A program made the position numbers and the translations under genes. The notes below the pieces were generated by a model. The model was given only the letters and a program-made list of their open reading frames with translations, was not told the DNA's origin and did no database searches. From NCBI GenBank assembly GCA_001875425.1, contig MIYU01000016.1, positions 27,843 through 91,842 on the forward strand: a DNA stretch of 64,000 nucleotides. Direction: 5' to 3'. This document shows, one piece after another, positions 10,267-18,400 of the stretch; within the stretch, counting starts at the first letter, position 1, and every line of letters starts with the position of its first letter. This stretch comes from Marine Group III euryarchaeote CG-Bathy1 (GTDB lineage: Archaea > Thermoplasmatota > Poseidoniia > MGIII > CG-Epi1).

Positions 10267-11034
10267 GTGAAAGATTCGACATATGATGAAATAATAGATG
10301 AAATTCGAAAAACACCTGGTTACGGCGTTCACGACAATGTTGAAAAAGTTTCTGAGGTAGTTGGAATCCCTTATGAGACAATAAGAGCAATTAGATCTCA
10401 ATATTTGCAAAGAAAATCAATACGAAATTATTACAAAGTCAAAGATAGGGCCAATATGCATTTACGCAACTGGAAAAAAGGAATAACTATATCCGACTTA
10501 GCCTTGAAATTGGATTTTCCTCCAGCTCTTTTGGCCAACTTTTTATTGATGCATATGGGTTACTCGAAAAAAAGAACGAAGGAAATATTGAAAGATACTG
10601 CAAGAATCGAAAAACCGAGACTGAGAAAGGAATTGAAAGAAGTTATGGAAAGAGATGAATTATACACTCCTATTTCCCACAATAAACAAGCAGCCGAAGG
10701 TGGACGAAGAGAAGATATTATAGCAAAATGGCTTGATGAAGGAAATAAAGAATATTTCACTGAGAATGAACTAAAAGATGGAACTGTTGAGGGGAAAACT
10801 CCTGATTTTTTACTTCTTGAACCTCTAATATGGCATGGCGACAAATATAATTGGATTGAATCTAAAGCTAGTTTTGGAGAACATTATGTGCACAGAAAAA
10901 ATCATAAGGGACAAATCTCACAATATGTAGAATTATACGGTGAGGGATTGCTTGTTTATTGGTATGGATATTTAGATAGTTTGAAAAAGAAAAGATATGA
11001 AATAGTTGATCGAAGGGAATTAGGTCTTGAATAA
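10267..11034 (+). CDS. TPD-motif nuclease-like protein, homologue of CDIN1 (C15orf41)
   Basis: A 255-residue protein with an N-terminal helical DNA-binding-like part (residues about 1-110) and a C-terminal restriction-endonuclease-like part. The TPD motif is at 178-180 (GKTPDFLLLEP), followed by an E-x-K (residues 198-200) in NWIESKASFGEHY, then HKGQISQYVELYGEGLLVYWYGYLD. This order matches, from memory, the TPD domain of CDIN1, the human codanin-1 partner mutated in congenital dyserythropoietic anaemia. Asp180, Glu198 and Lys200 form a plausible PD-(D/E)xK active site. The GTG start is the first codon after the shared TATA box. The next gene follows after one base, so the two are probably co-transcribed. 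A nuclease role is family-based inference; the substrate is unknown. Confidence 0.8.
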   Translation: MKDSTYDEIIDEIRKTPGYGVHDNVEKVSEVVGIPYETIRAIRSQYLQRKSIRNYYKVKDRANMHLRNWKKGITISDLALKLDFPPALLANFLLMHMGYSKKRTKEILKDTARIEKPRLRKELKEVMERDELYTPISHNKQAAEGGRREDIIAKWLDEGNKEYFTENELKDGTVEGKTPDFLLLEPLIWHGDKYNWIESKASFGEHYVHRKNHKGQISQYVELYGEGLLVYWYGYLDSLKKKRYEIVDRRELGLE

Positions 11035-11035
11035 T

Positions 11036-11428
11036 ATGGAATTTCTAGAAAAGAAATTAGAAATGGATTTTGAAAGTGCAGTAAAATACGTTGAAAAACG
11101 AGTTATTGAAGGAGGATTCAACGTTATGCTTGTAAAATCTATAGATGAAATTATAGAAACAAAAATGGGATTGAATAATTATCCCAAATATAGTATGATA
11201 TTAGCATGTTCTCCTGAGTTTGCTAAAATGGCTCTTGATGTATCGAAACTTAATGGTCTTCTTTTTCCATGTAGCTTTGTAGTCTATGAAAATGAAGGAG
11301 AGATTGTAGTTGGACACATATCGATAATGAAAATTTCTGCAGTAATAGGCCTTACAGAAACGGAAGAAATGAATGAAGTAATAGAAAAAACTGGAGAAGC
11401 AGTAGATTTAATCTGGAAAACAATCTAA
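11036..11428 (+). CDS. DUF302 family protein
   Basis: About 130 residues resembling DUF302: an alternating beta/alpha protein beginning DFESAVKYVEKRVIEGGF, with YSMILACSPEFAKMAL in the middle and a strand pair around VVYENEGEIVVGHISIMK. DUF302 proteins are small cytoplasmic proteins of unknown biochemical role, sometimes linked to heme or redox proteins. I prefer ATG 11036, one base after the stop of the CDIN1-like gene; an in-frame TTG at 11027 would overlap it. The 3' end overlaps the convergent E1-rhodanese gene by 4 nt. The assignment rests on pattern resemblance, so it is moderate. Confidence 0.7.
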   Translation: MEFLEKKLEMDFESAVKYVEKRVIEGGFNVMLVKSIDEIIETKMGLNNYPKYSMILACSPEFAKMALDVSKLNGLLFPCSFVVYENEGEIVVGHISIMKISAVIGLTETEEMNEVIEKTGEAVDLIWKTI

Positions 11429-12513
11429 TACCTAGGTACGTTGGAATCGACTTTCAAAGACCAAGAATCTATTCCCCCAATTAAAGTACTTGAAGATTTA
11501 CCTTGTGATTTTAACCACTCACTTGCAGAATGAGAACGAATCCCAATATGGCAATAAATAACCATATTACCATCATTGGGGATTTTATCAATTGAACTGG
11601 CTATTTCTCTCATTGGAATATGTATATCATTTGCATCTATTCTTGAGATATTGCGTTCACTATTTTCTCGAACATCTATTAATAAAGGTGGATTTGAAGA
11701 TTTTAATAAAATATCGAGCTCTTCTGGAGATAAATATGGAGAGATAGAAATGTCTTGTTTTTGGACCTCTGAAACAGAATCTTTACAAAAATTACAATTA
11801 GAATCTTGAGATATGATAATCTCTTTTGTTGTTCCTTTGTGACCATCAAAAAATAATAATTGACTTGTTTCTGGGCCGTTACCAGATAAGAACATAATAG
11901 TTTTCAAAGCTTCTAAAGAACCTATAACTCCTGGAACTGCCCCTATTACGCCAGTAAGAGAGCAATCTTCGATGGAATCTGGTGAAGGTGGATTAGGATA
12001 CAAACAGCCATAACAAGAGCTATTTGGATGGAAAAATGCCACTTGACCGCTGAATCTTCTAAGTGAACCATGAACCCATGGTTTTTTCATCGATGAGCAA
12101 AATTTATTGATTAGATATCTAGACTCTATATTATCAGTGCCATCTACTACAATATCCACGTTAGCAATCAAATCTTTTGCATTTGATTCAGATAAATATT
12201 CATTCAAAAAATTAATAGTAATATCTGAATTGATTTTAGAAAGCACATCAGCAGATATTTCGGCCTTAAACTTACCTATATCTGACTCTCTGAAAAGTGG
12301 TTGTCGATGTATATTACTGAATTCGATTTTATCACCATCAACGAGTAAAATATCACCTACGCCTGCAGACACTAAATATTGTGAAGATGGACAACCTAGA
12401 CCCCCCAGGCCCACAACTAAAACTTTGGATTTTTTTAATTTAGACTGACCTTTTCTACCTAATTCGGGAAGTTTAATCTGACGCGAATATCTTTGATCTG
12501 AATTTGAAGTCAC
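11425..12513 (-). CDS. E1-like adenylyltransferase with C-terminal rhodanese domain (ThiF/MoeB/Uba4-like)
   Basis: Residues 1-245 are a ThiF/MoeB/E1 domain: N-terminal RYSRQIKLPELGRKGQ, ATP loop VGLGGLGCPSSQYL, VDGDKIEFSNIHRQPLF, VDGTDNIESRYLIN, and the region of the catalytic Cys, EDCSLTGVIGAVPG. Zinc ligands are CYGC and CNFC. Residues about 255-362 are a rhodanese domain with the persulfide Cys in IYCHIGIRSHSASEWL. The fusion matches MOCS3/Uba4 and bacterial MoeZ, which adenylate the C-terminal Gly of ubiquitin-like sulfur carriers (MoaD, SAMP, Urm1) and then transfer sulfur for molybdopterin or tRNA thiolation. No carrier gene is adjacent. It stands alone between convergent and co-oriented neighbours. 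Confidence 0.9.
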   Translation of the reverse strand: MTSNSDQRYSRQIKLPELGRKGQSKLKKSKVLVVGLGGLGCPSSQYLVSAGVGDILLVDGDKIEFSNIHRQPLFRESDIGKFKAEISADVLSKINSDITINFLNEYLSESNAKDLIANVDIVVDGTDNIESRYLINKFCSSMKKPWVHGSLRRFSGQVAFFHPNSSCYGCLYPNPPSPDSIEDCSLTGVIGAVPGVIGSLEALKTIMFLSGNGPETSQLLFFDGHKGTTKEIIISQDSNCNFCKDSVSEVQKQDISISPYLSPEELDILLKSSNPPLLIDVRENSERNISRIDANDIHIPMREIASSIDKIPNDGNMVIYCHIGIRSHSASEWLKSQGKSSSTLIGGIDSWSLKVDSNVPRY

Positions 12514-12552
12514 AGGAAGCGAGAGATTAGAGAATTAACAGATTGGGGTATG

Positions 12553-15237
12553 TTAATTCCAAAAGCGTCTAGTTCTAGCGAAGGTTATTTCAGCATCCAT
12601 AATGTGTCTAACTAAATCCCCTTCATTTCTTGAGGGGCGGCGTAGAATACGTCCTGCAGTCTCAGGCCCAACCCCACGACCGGCCATAACTAATGCTGCC
12701 TTTAGACCATACGTATTAGTTAAACTTGAAGATTTGAGTAATTTCTTATTAGAAACTCCTCTTTCCAATTCCATCGGATGAAAAGTTCCTATCATTTTAC
12801 TTTTACATTTAGGACATTTTAAGTCTGTAATTCTTATTGAACTTACAGTACGTTTTCGCTCATTTTTACAATTAAGACAGACTAAAGAGAGCGTACTTCT
12901 TTTGAGTCTCCCCTTGACTGCTTCTATTATTTCAGAACTTGGTTTTGGTGGTTTGAGATAATCCTTGTATGGATCTAAACCTGCGGAACCGTAAATAGTT
13001 GGATTTGATTTTTGAAGAATAATCTTACCTGATGTTAAATCATCTATGAAAGATTCCAAAAGATTTTCATCTAAATGATTGAATAACAGACGTTCTACAG
13101 CTTCTGTAAAGAGGGAACTGTCGCGATACGCTTCTAACATTCGAATAAAACCGAAATGACCTAATTCTGTTTCAGGGGAAATTGCCCCCATTTTTCGAGC
13201 TGCGAAGAGTAATTGGGGTTTGATAAGATTACTACGTATTATCAATAATTTCAATAATTGCGAAACCCCTGGTTTTAATTCTTTAATTTGATTTTCTACA
13301 TAAGAAAGACCGTATCCCCTAGGTAAATCTAATAGAACCCTATAAGGATCTGATTGAAAACCTACAGAATCACCACACCTAGATGTCAGTAATGATGAAA
13401 GAAGTAACCCTATAGTACGATTAAGTCTTGTACCTCCTGGATAATGTAAAATTATCAAATGATCATGTTTTTCTAATGTGGCACGAGATGGTGATGGAAT
13501 AACGCCTGAATCTTCTATCTCTTGTCTATATTTATCGAGAGATTTTCGAGCATCTTTTGAAAGTGGTAAGTTTTTCCAATTATGATCAGATAATCTGGAA
13601 CTAGCCTCCTGAGCGATAGAATAAGGAACTGGGATATCTTCCCCTATCCAACGCGGCAATTCGCCTATAGATTTTGAGGGGGCTACGGAAACATCTTCAT
13701 CCGTATCCAAAATTACCCAAGGTGAGCCTCTGAAAATTATTTTATCTCCTGCCTTTAAATCGATAGTGAAGCGTTCATCCAAACGTCCTATTGTTTTTTG
13801 TGTAGAAACATCCTTAACAGACTTAGTTATTTCATCTGGAATTAAAGATAAATTTCCATGAAAATAGATTCGTGATCTGGGCCCTTGTGAAATGAGATCA
13901 TCTTGCAAACGTATCTGTTTTACTTCCACTAGAAAATCTAAAAGTGCATTAAAATCGTCTGTGCTAAAATCTCTAAATGGATACGCACGAATTATAGCAT
14001 TGTAAACGTCTATCTTAGATAATTGTTTATCACATACTGCCCAAGAAATTATTTGATTTGCAAGAGCTGAGATTGGATTTTTTCTAATGCGTGAAGGTTC
14101 GAGTTTACCTTCGAGTGTTCTCTTGGCTATAACGGAAGATTCTAAAATTTCATCAGGAGTAGTAGAGACTAAACGACCTTTAGCAATTTTTCCTATCTTA
14201 TGACCTGAACGTCCGAGCCTCTGACTCATCCTAGATGGGTCTTTAGGAGAATTATATTGCAAAACAATTGCAGTATCACCAACATCAATGCCTAATTCTA
14301 AAGATGAGGTACAGATTAAAGTTTTGACTATTCCATCTTTATACGATTCTTCAGCTTCGACTCTAACTTGTTTACTTAAAGAACCGTGATGAACTTGAAG
14401 TGGGTAATTTTCATCCCACATTTTCCATCGGACACCTAATGCTTCTGCAGTATCTCGCGTATTGACAAAAAGTAGAGTTGGTCCTTCTTTCGCTAAACTA
14501 GAACAATATCTAAGACTCGCAATTCTTTGAGGCTCCCAATACAATTCACTGACTAATTGATTGTCTATTTCTTCTGGTTCTGGAGAAACTACTCTAAGAT
14601 CCATTTTTCTAGGAATATTAGGAGAAAGAATTTCTACATCTCTATCACCTCCTAAAAAATTAGCAATAGATTTTGGAGTTCCTACTGTAGCACTCAACCC
14701 TACCCGTTGAAAACCGTCACTGAGAATTGCTAGTCTTTCTAAAGCAATTGAAAGTTGTGAACCTCGTTCACTTGAAGCTAATTCATGAATTTCATCAATA
14801 ATCACCGCATTAACTGCTGAAAGATGAGTACGAAGATTTTTTCCTGAAAGCATAACTTGAAGAGTTTCTGGAGTAGTCACTAAAACAGTTGGAGGATTTT
14901 TTGATTGTCTATTTCTTTCTTTTTGAGATGTGTCTCCATGTCTGACTGCGACATCGATATTCAATTCATTACCGAGATCACTAAGTCTACGTAACATATC
15001 TCGATTCAAAGCACGAAGTGGTGTGATGTATAACAGAGATATCGGAGTTGGGTTAGATGTAATAATTTTATTTAGAAACGGTATAGCTGCAGCTTCTGTT
15101 TTACCTACACCCGTCGGTGCTATTAGTAAAACGTTTTTTCCTGAAGAAATGCTAGGCCAAGCCACTTCTTGTGCTGGTGTTGGTTTATCTAAACCTCTCT
15201 TAGCTAGAGCTTTGGCTAAAGACGGTTCTAATTTCAT
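12553..15237 (-). CDS. lhr: Lhr-type superfamily 2 DNA/RNA helicase
   Basis: An 894-residue Lhr helicase. Visible motifs: Q-like TPAQEVAWP, Walker A APTGVGKTEAAAIP (about residues 40-53), TPLRALNRDM, motif Ib TTPETLQ, Walker B DEIHELASSERG, motif III SATVG, motif IV LLFVNTRDTAE, motif V CTSSLELGIDVGD and motif VI SQRLGRSGH, then the Lhr winged-helix and core C-terminal region. Near residues 785-820 a Cys4 zinc-binding pair (CLNC and CPKC) is followed by a C-terminal segment with VMAGRGVGPETAGRIL, a helix-hairpin-helix-like stretch. Lhr enzymes translocate 3'-5' on single strands in replication-fork repair. The start overlaps the stop of the upstream metallophosphoesterase by 4 nt, the pairing known for Lhr and calcineurin-like nucleases. 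Confidence 0.95.
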   Translation of the reverse strand: MKLEPSLAKALAKRGLDKPTPAQEVAWPSISSGKNVLLIAPTGVGKTEAAAIPFLNKIITSNPTPISLLYITPLRALNRDMLRRLSDLGNELNIDVAVRHGDTSQKERNRQSKNPPTVLVTTPETLQVMLSGKNLRTHLSAVNAVIIDEIHELASSERGSQLSIALERLAILSDGFQRVGLSATVGTPKSIANFLGGDRDVEILSPNIPRKMDLRVVSPEPEEIDNQLVSELYWEPQRIASLRYCSSLAKEGPTLLFVNTRDTAEALGVRWKMWDENYPLQVHHGSLSKQVRVEAEESYKDGIVKTLICTSSLELGIDVGDTAIVLQYNSPKDPSRMSQRLGRSGHKIGKIAKGRLVSTTPDEILESSVIAKRTLEGKLEPSRIRKNPISALANQIISWAVCDKQLSKIDVYNAIIRAYPFRDFSTDDFNALLDFLVEVKQIRLQDDLISQGPRSRIYFHGNLSLIPDEITKSVKDVSTQKTIGRLDERFTIDLKAGDKIIFRGSPWVILDTDEDVSVAPSKSIGELPRWIGEDIPVPYSIAQEASSRLSDHNWKNLPLSKDARKSLDKYRQEIEDSGVIPSPSRATLEKHDHLIILHYPGGTRLNRTIGLLLSSLLTSRCGDSVGFQSDPYRVLLDLPRGYGLSYVENQIKELKPGVSQLLKLLIIRSNLIKPQLLFAARKMGAISPETELGHFGFIRMLEAYRDSSLFTEAVERLLFNHLDENLLESFIDDLTSGKIILQKSNPTIYGSAGLDPYKDYLKPPKPSSEIIEAVKGRLKRSTLSLVCLNCKNERKRTVSSIRITDLKCPKCKSKMIGTFHPMELERGVSNKKLLKSSSLTNTYGLKAALVMAGRGVGPETAGRILRRPSRNEGDLVRHIMDAEITFARTRRFWN

Positions 15238-15989
15238 AATTTTAAATCTGTTAGATATTTCAATTCACCAAAATCTAAACCCTCTAAAGATTCGATTCTG
15301 GCTTTTTCCAAATCGACTAGGCCGTTTTTAATTAAAGGGCCTAAACCAGATAAAGGTGCTTTATTGATTGCTCGACCTGCCAATTCTGCGAATGCAGGGA
15401 GGATGATTAATGTGTTGGGAATATTGTCATAACGCTTATGTGAAATCATTGGAGCTCGAACCCAGCATGGTTCTTTCTGTAATTTACCAACGCGATCTCT
15501 GAATGTTAGAACTGGATGATTATGGCCCATTATCAAAACATTACATTCCATTAAATCTTTAGATGGCCAAGCATGGCCGTGATGCATTCCAACACCACCT
15601 AAAATGAATCCTTCAGAGGGATAAAAAGTAACATGAGATGGGGCTAAATCTTGAAGACCTCCATCGTGATTTCCAGGTACAATTGAAACGTTTACGAGGT
15701 TACAAACTTCTGAAAAGAAAATATCTAAATCCTTTCTCTCTTGGAAGCTTGAAAATGGAACTTTATGTTTTACATCACCTAACAATACCAAATTTTTAGC
15801 ACCTGTATCATGAATAATTTTGAGCATTCGTTCGGTTCTTTTTTGACTTCTATTAGGAACCCAAATTCCTGAGCGTAACATTTCAGATTCTATACCGAAA
15901 TGTAAATCGCTAGCGATGAGAGCTTTCTCTGCTGGATAATGAAGAACCGGTTCGCTAACAATAGGGATTAAATCAACCTCAGATGGCAT
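15234..15989 (-). CDS. Calcineurin-like metallophosphoesterase of the Lhr-associated type
   Basis: A 251-residue two-metal phosphoesterase. Signature blocks in order: ALIASDLHFGIE (D-x-H), LVLLGDVKH (GD), VPGNHDGG (GNHD), MHHGHAWPS and MGHNHPVLTF (GHNH). Family members beside Lhr helicases (bacterial PdeM) act as DNA 3'-phosphatase or endonuclease in repair. Here the same gene pair occurs with a 4-nt overlap into lhr, implying translational coupling and a shared repair role; the substrate is inferred. The 5' end overlaps the presenilin-like gene by 11 nt, so the three genes from 16923 to 12553 probably form one transcript. Confidence 0.92.
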   Translation of the reverse strand: MPSEVDLIPIVSEPVLHYPAEKALIASDLHFGIESEMLRSGIWVPNRSQKRTERMLKIIHDTGAKNLVLLGDVKHKVPFSSFQERKDLDIFFSEVCNLVNVSIVPGNHDGGLQDLAPSHVTFYPSEGFILGGVGMHHGHAWPSKDLMECNVLIMGHNHPVLTFRDRVGKLQKEPCWVRAPMISHKRYDNIPNTLIILPAFAELAGRAINKAPLSGLGPLIKNGLVDLEKARIESLEGLDFGELKYLTDLKL

Positions 15990-16923
15990 TCCAATCTAAC
16001 CCTCCTGTTACAAATGCCATAATTAAGAAACCTAAGATTGCACCTCCGTTGAGAAGAGGTAAACCTGCTTGTGGTTTGCCTTTCAAAACAAAAGACATTA
16101 GAATGATAAACCCGATGAGAGAGCCACATAATGCACCTAAACCGACCGACCAACCCATACTGACTTTAGAAGAAACAACTAATGTGCCTGGAATTATTAT
16201 ATCTCCCAATCCCATAAACATTGCTTCACGTTTCTTTTTACCTTCTAACTGTTTATGAAGATTTTTATGTTCTAGAAATGAATATGTTTTTGATTTTGGC
16301 ATTACTAATAAAAGTGGGATACGTAAATCTAAAACAGAGTCGGCAAGATCTACCATATGGCCTGAACGATACACAGCCCAAGCATCATATATTGCAAGAC
16401 AGGTTAGTAATATGATAGCAGGCCACCAACCAAAAGAAATACCGAATATTGCAGCAACACCTGCAGATAAAAGAACTCCAGAAATATTTACAATATACCA
16501 TTCAGGGTAGTAGAGTAAAATAGCTGTTAAAGAAAAAGCAACAATGGATGCAGCTGCATATCCAACATTATTTTCATATCCAAAATAAAAGAATATAGGA
16601 TAGAATACATAGACAAATGTAGTTGCTATTGCTAAAAGAAATATTGAATGTAATATTTTGACTAGCTTCTTGCGACTTAACCACAAAACCATAGCCGTGA
16701 ATGCAAATATTAGAATTAGATATATGAATGAATTAAGGGGGTCTTCCGGATTATCAAAAGCTTGTACTTCTGCTTCGGTAAAAGAAGGTGCGATTAGCAT
16801 AGCGACTAATTGAGAAAAGATAAAACAGAACAAGAGACCTGCGACTGCGAACTCGCTACCGCGTAACTCATTGGATAGATTCTCGTCAGATTGTGTAGAT
16901 GAATCTTTACTTTCTTCTTCCAT
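15979..16923 (-). CDS. Presenilin-like A22 family intramembrane aspartic protease
   Basis: A 314-residue membrane protein with about nine hydrophobic segments. The two catalytic motifs of presenilin/signal-peptide-peptidase enzymes are present: YD (Asp180 in LAIYDAWAVYRSG) and GLGD (Asp241 in FMGLGDIIIPGTLVVS). The third motif, normally PAL, reads GLPLLNGG here. A hydrophilic loop between the two Asp segments (SKTYSFLEHKNLHKQLEGKKKR) matches the family. Such enzymes cleave single transmembrane helices, for example remnant signal peptides. The N-terminal 25 residues are acidic and polar. It heads a minus-strand run with the metallophosphoesterase and lhr. The molecular link between them is not obvious; co-transcription may be incidental. 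Confidence 0.9.
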   Translation of the reverse strand: MEEESKDSSTQSDENLSNELRGSEFAVAGLLFCFIFSQLVAMLIAPSFTEAEVQAFDNPEDPLNSFIYLILIFAFTAMVLWLSRKKLVKILHSIFLLAIATTFVYVFYPIFFYFGYENNVGYAAASIVAFSLTAILLYYPEWYIVNISGVLLSAGVAAIFGISFGWWPAIILLTCLAIYDAWAVYRSGHMVDLADSVLDLRIPLLLVMPKSKTYSFLEHKNLHKQLEGKKKREAMFMGLGDIIIPGTLVVSSKVSMGWSVGLGALCGSLIGFIILMSFVLKGKPQAGLPLLNGGAILGFLIMAFVTGGLDWNAI

Positions 16924-16963
16924 GTAAATGATTAATTGAAGAGGGATAAAGTAACTTGGTCAA

Positions 16964-16972
16964 CTTTATAAT
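16964..16972 (+). promoter_or_regulatory. TATA box of tRNA-Gly
   Basis: CTTTATAAT is centred about 29 nt ahead of the tRNA 5' end at 16997, the expected archaeal spacing. No other element in this short gap looks like a promoter. Confidence 0.6.
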
Positions 16973-16996
16973 CATCTTACTAGGTGTATTCTATCT

Positions 16997-17072
16997 GCGG
17001 GCGTGGTGTAGCCTGGTATCACTCAAGCTTGCCAAGTTTGTGACCCGGGTTCAAATCCCGGCGCCCGCACCA
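16997..17072 (+). tRNA. trnG-GCC: tRNA-Gly (anticodon GCC)
   Basis: Acceptor stem GCGGGCG pairs with CGCCCGC (17062-17068), discriminator A at 17069, and CCA is encoded at 17070-17072. The anticodon stem CAAGC/GTTTG encloses loop TTGCCAA with GCC at 17031-17033. The T arm contains GGTTCAAATCC. There is no intron and no sign of an integrated element next to it. Confidence 0.97.
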
Positions 17073-17135
17073 ATAATTCACATGTCAAAGATTTAAACTG
17101 TGAACTGTTGGGTGAGTGTGGCTGTAACATCTAAT

Positions 17136-17609
17136 ATGTTCAAATCAATGATGAAACGCTTTTCTTCTGGCGTTACAATTGTTACCTATTCAGATAATGG
17201 AAAAATGAGTGGGATAACTGTAGCTAGTTTTTGTTCAGTTTCAATGGAACCTCCTCTTGTACTTATTTGTATTGATAATTCAGCATACAGTTTGAAAGGT
17301 TTACAAAATGCTGGTAGATTTGGAATTAATATCTGCAATACTGATCAAAAAGAGATGGTCTATGCTTTCGCCAGTTCTGAGATTGATAAGAATAAAATGA
17401 TTAAAGAAGAAAAACATACAGTTACGAAAATGGGCGTTCCTTTGCTAGACTCTTGCCTTGTACGAATGGAATGTAAAATTGTATCACAACATGTAGAAGG
17501 CGACCATACAATTTTTGTAGCGAGAGTGGAAGATGGAAAAGTTAATCGAGAAAATGAAGGTCTGGTTTACTATAAAAGTAAAATAGGAAAATTCACTGAA
17601 AATGAATAA
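17136..17609 (+). CDS. Flavin reductase-like FMN-binding protein
   Basis: A 157-residue protein of the flavin reductase-like (split-barrel) family: MMKRFSSGVTIVTYSDNG, GITVASFCSVSMEPPLVLIC, the GRFGINIC strand and CKIVSQHVEGDHTIFVARV. These are the FMN contacts and dimer core of NAD(P)H:FMN reductases that feed reduced flavin to monooxygenases. In-frame GTG codons lie at 17100, 17112 and 17118. I chose ATG 17136 because family homology begins there and the likely TATA box (ATTTAAAC, 17091-17098) would start transcription near 17121. No oxygenase partner is adjacent. Confidence 0.88.
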   Translation: MFKSMMKRFSSGVTIVTYSDNGKMSGITVASFCSVSMEPPLVLICIDNSAYSLKGLQNAGRFGINICNTDQKEMVYAFASSEIDKNKMIKEEKHTVTKMGVPLLDSCLVRMECKIVSQHVEGDHTIFVARVEDGKVNRENEGLVYYKSKIGKFTENE

Positions 17610-17620
17610 ATAAATAAAAA

Positions 17621-17690
17621 AGACATATATAGACATATGTCAAAAAGCTTAATAACCCTTATTTTTAATTATAAAATGTGAAAGACATAT
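17621..17690 (+). promoter_or_regulatory. Candidate ribbon-helix-helix operators (AGACATAT repeats)
   Basis: Three copies of AGACATAT occur at 17621-17628, 17631-17638 and 17683-17690. The first two are spaced exactly 10 bp (one helical turn); the middle one extends to the perfect palindrome GACATATGTC (17632-17641). The third runs into the ATG of the small ribbon-helix-helix gene at 17689. Spaced repeats like these are typical RHH dimer sites, so autoregulation is likely but unproven. Confidence 0.5.
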
Positions 17691-17919
17691 GCCATCAGCG
17701 AAACAGGCAAATTTGACCATTGATAGGAAATTTGCAGAAAAATGGGATAAATTTACAGACTATTGTAAAAAAAATGCAATCAATAGAAATGCTTTGATAA
17801 GAAAAATGATTGAGGAATGGATGAATACATTAGAAAGAAAAAAAGAAAACGTTTACGTGGAATCTAAAGAAAAATATAAACCTACTAATTTAGATCAACC
17901 GAGAAACTGGTATCCTTGA
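17689..17919 (+). CDS. Small ribbon-helix-helix DNA-binding protein
   Basis: A 76-residue protein. Residues 7-14 (ANLTIDRKF) form the beta strand of a ribbon-helix-helix fold, followed by helix FAEKWDKFTDYCKKNA, the turn INRNALIRK, and helix MIEEWMNTLERKK; the remaining 20 residues are polar. This fits CopG/MetJ-type transcriptional regulators that bind DNA as dimers. Repeats overlapping its own start suggest autoregulation. No toxin gene is adjacent, so I do not call it an antitoxin. Its 3' end overlaps the convergent membrane-protein gene by 35 nt. Confidence 0.8.
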   Translation: MPSAKQANLTIDRKFAEKWDKFTDYCKKNAINRNALIRKMIEEWMNTLERKKENVYVESKEKYKPTNLDQPRNWYP

Positions 17920-18400
17920 TTGAATTTATTATTAATTTATCGAAGCTCGGAATCCCCCTTATAGCAATTTGAGTTCTAAAGAAAAATCTATTGAGCCATA
18001 TTTCTTTTATTTCTACTTCGCCTTCTTCGAATTGTAATCTACCTATAGAAGTCCAAAAACCGAAAGAGGGTGCAAAAACACAATTATCTTCGAAAAGATT
18101 GATATTCTCTGAATTTAGAGATTTTTTTATAGAATTTAAAACATGGATACCATTTTTTTTAGACAGAACTGCCCTCCCATTACGAAAATAGTAACCTTGA
18201 AACAAGAGATATAGACTGTAAAGACCTATCAAAAGAAAAAGAAATTGAATAATGAAATAAAATGAAGAAAGGGATTGGGAATTGAAATTTAATGAATTTA
18301 ATTTAATAAAAAGTACACATAATAACCAAACGAAAGCAATTGAAAGTGAAGCCACTACCCATTCTCTACCTTCACTATGGGTGATTGATTGATTATTCAT
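17885..18400 (-). CDS. Hypothetical membrane protein downstream of polB
   Basis: A 171-residue protein with two hydrophobic segments (about residues 17-35, SLSIAFVWLLCVLFIKL, and 45-66, FYFIIQFLFLLIGLYSLYLL) and a polar C-terminal domain of about 100 residues that includes FGFWTSIGRLQFEEGEVEIKE. I do not recognise the family. Its ATG overlaps the stop of polB (ATGA-type overlap at 18400), so it is probably translated from the polB transcript. The C-terminal domain is likely cytoplasmic. Confidence 0.7.
   Translation of the reverse strand: MNNQSITHSEGREWVVASLSIAFVWLLCVLFIKLNSLNFNSQSLSSFYFIIQFLFLLIGLYSLYLLFQGYYFRNGRAVLSKKNGIHVLNSIKKSLNSENINLFEDNCVFAPSFGFWTSIGRLQFEEGEVEIKEIWLNRFFFRTQIAIRGIPSFDKLIINSIKDTSFSVDLN

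Noticed and set aside
16997..17072. Integrated element at a tRNA (also checked tRNA-Thr and tRNA-Ala)
   Set aside because: No integrase, no repeated tRNA 3' end, and ordinary core genes on both sides.
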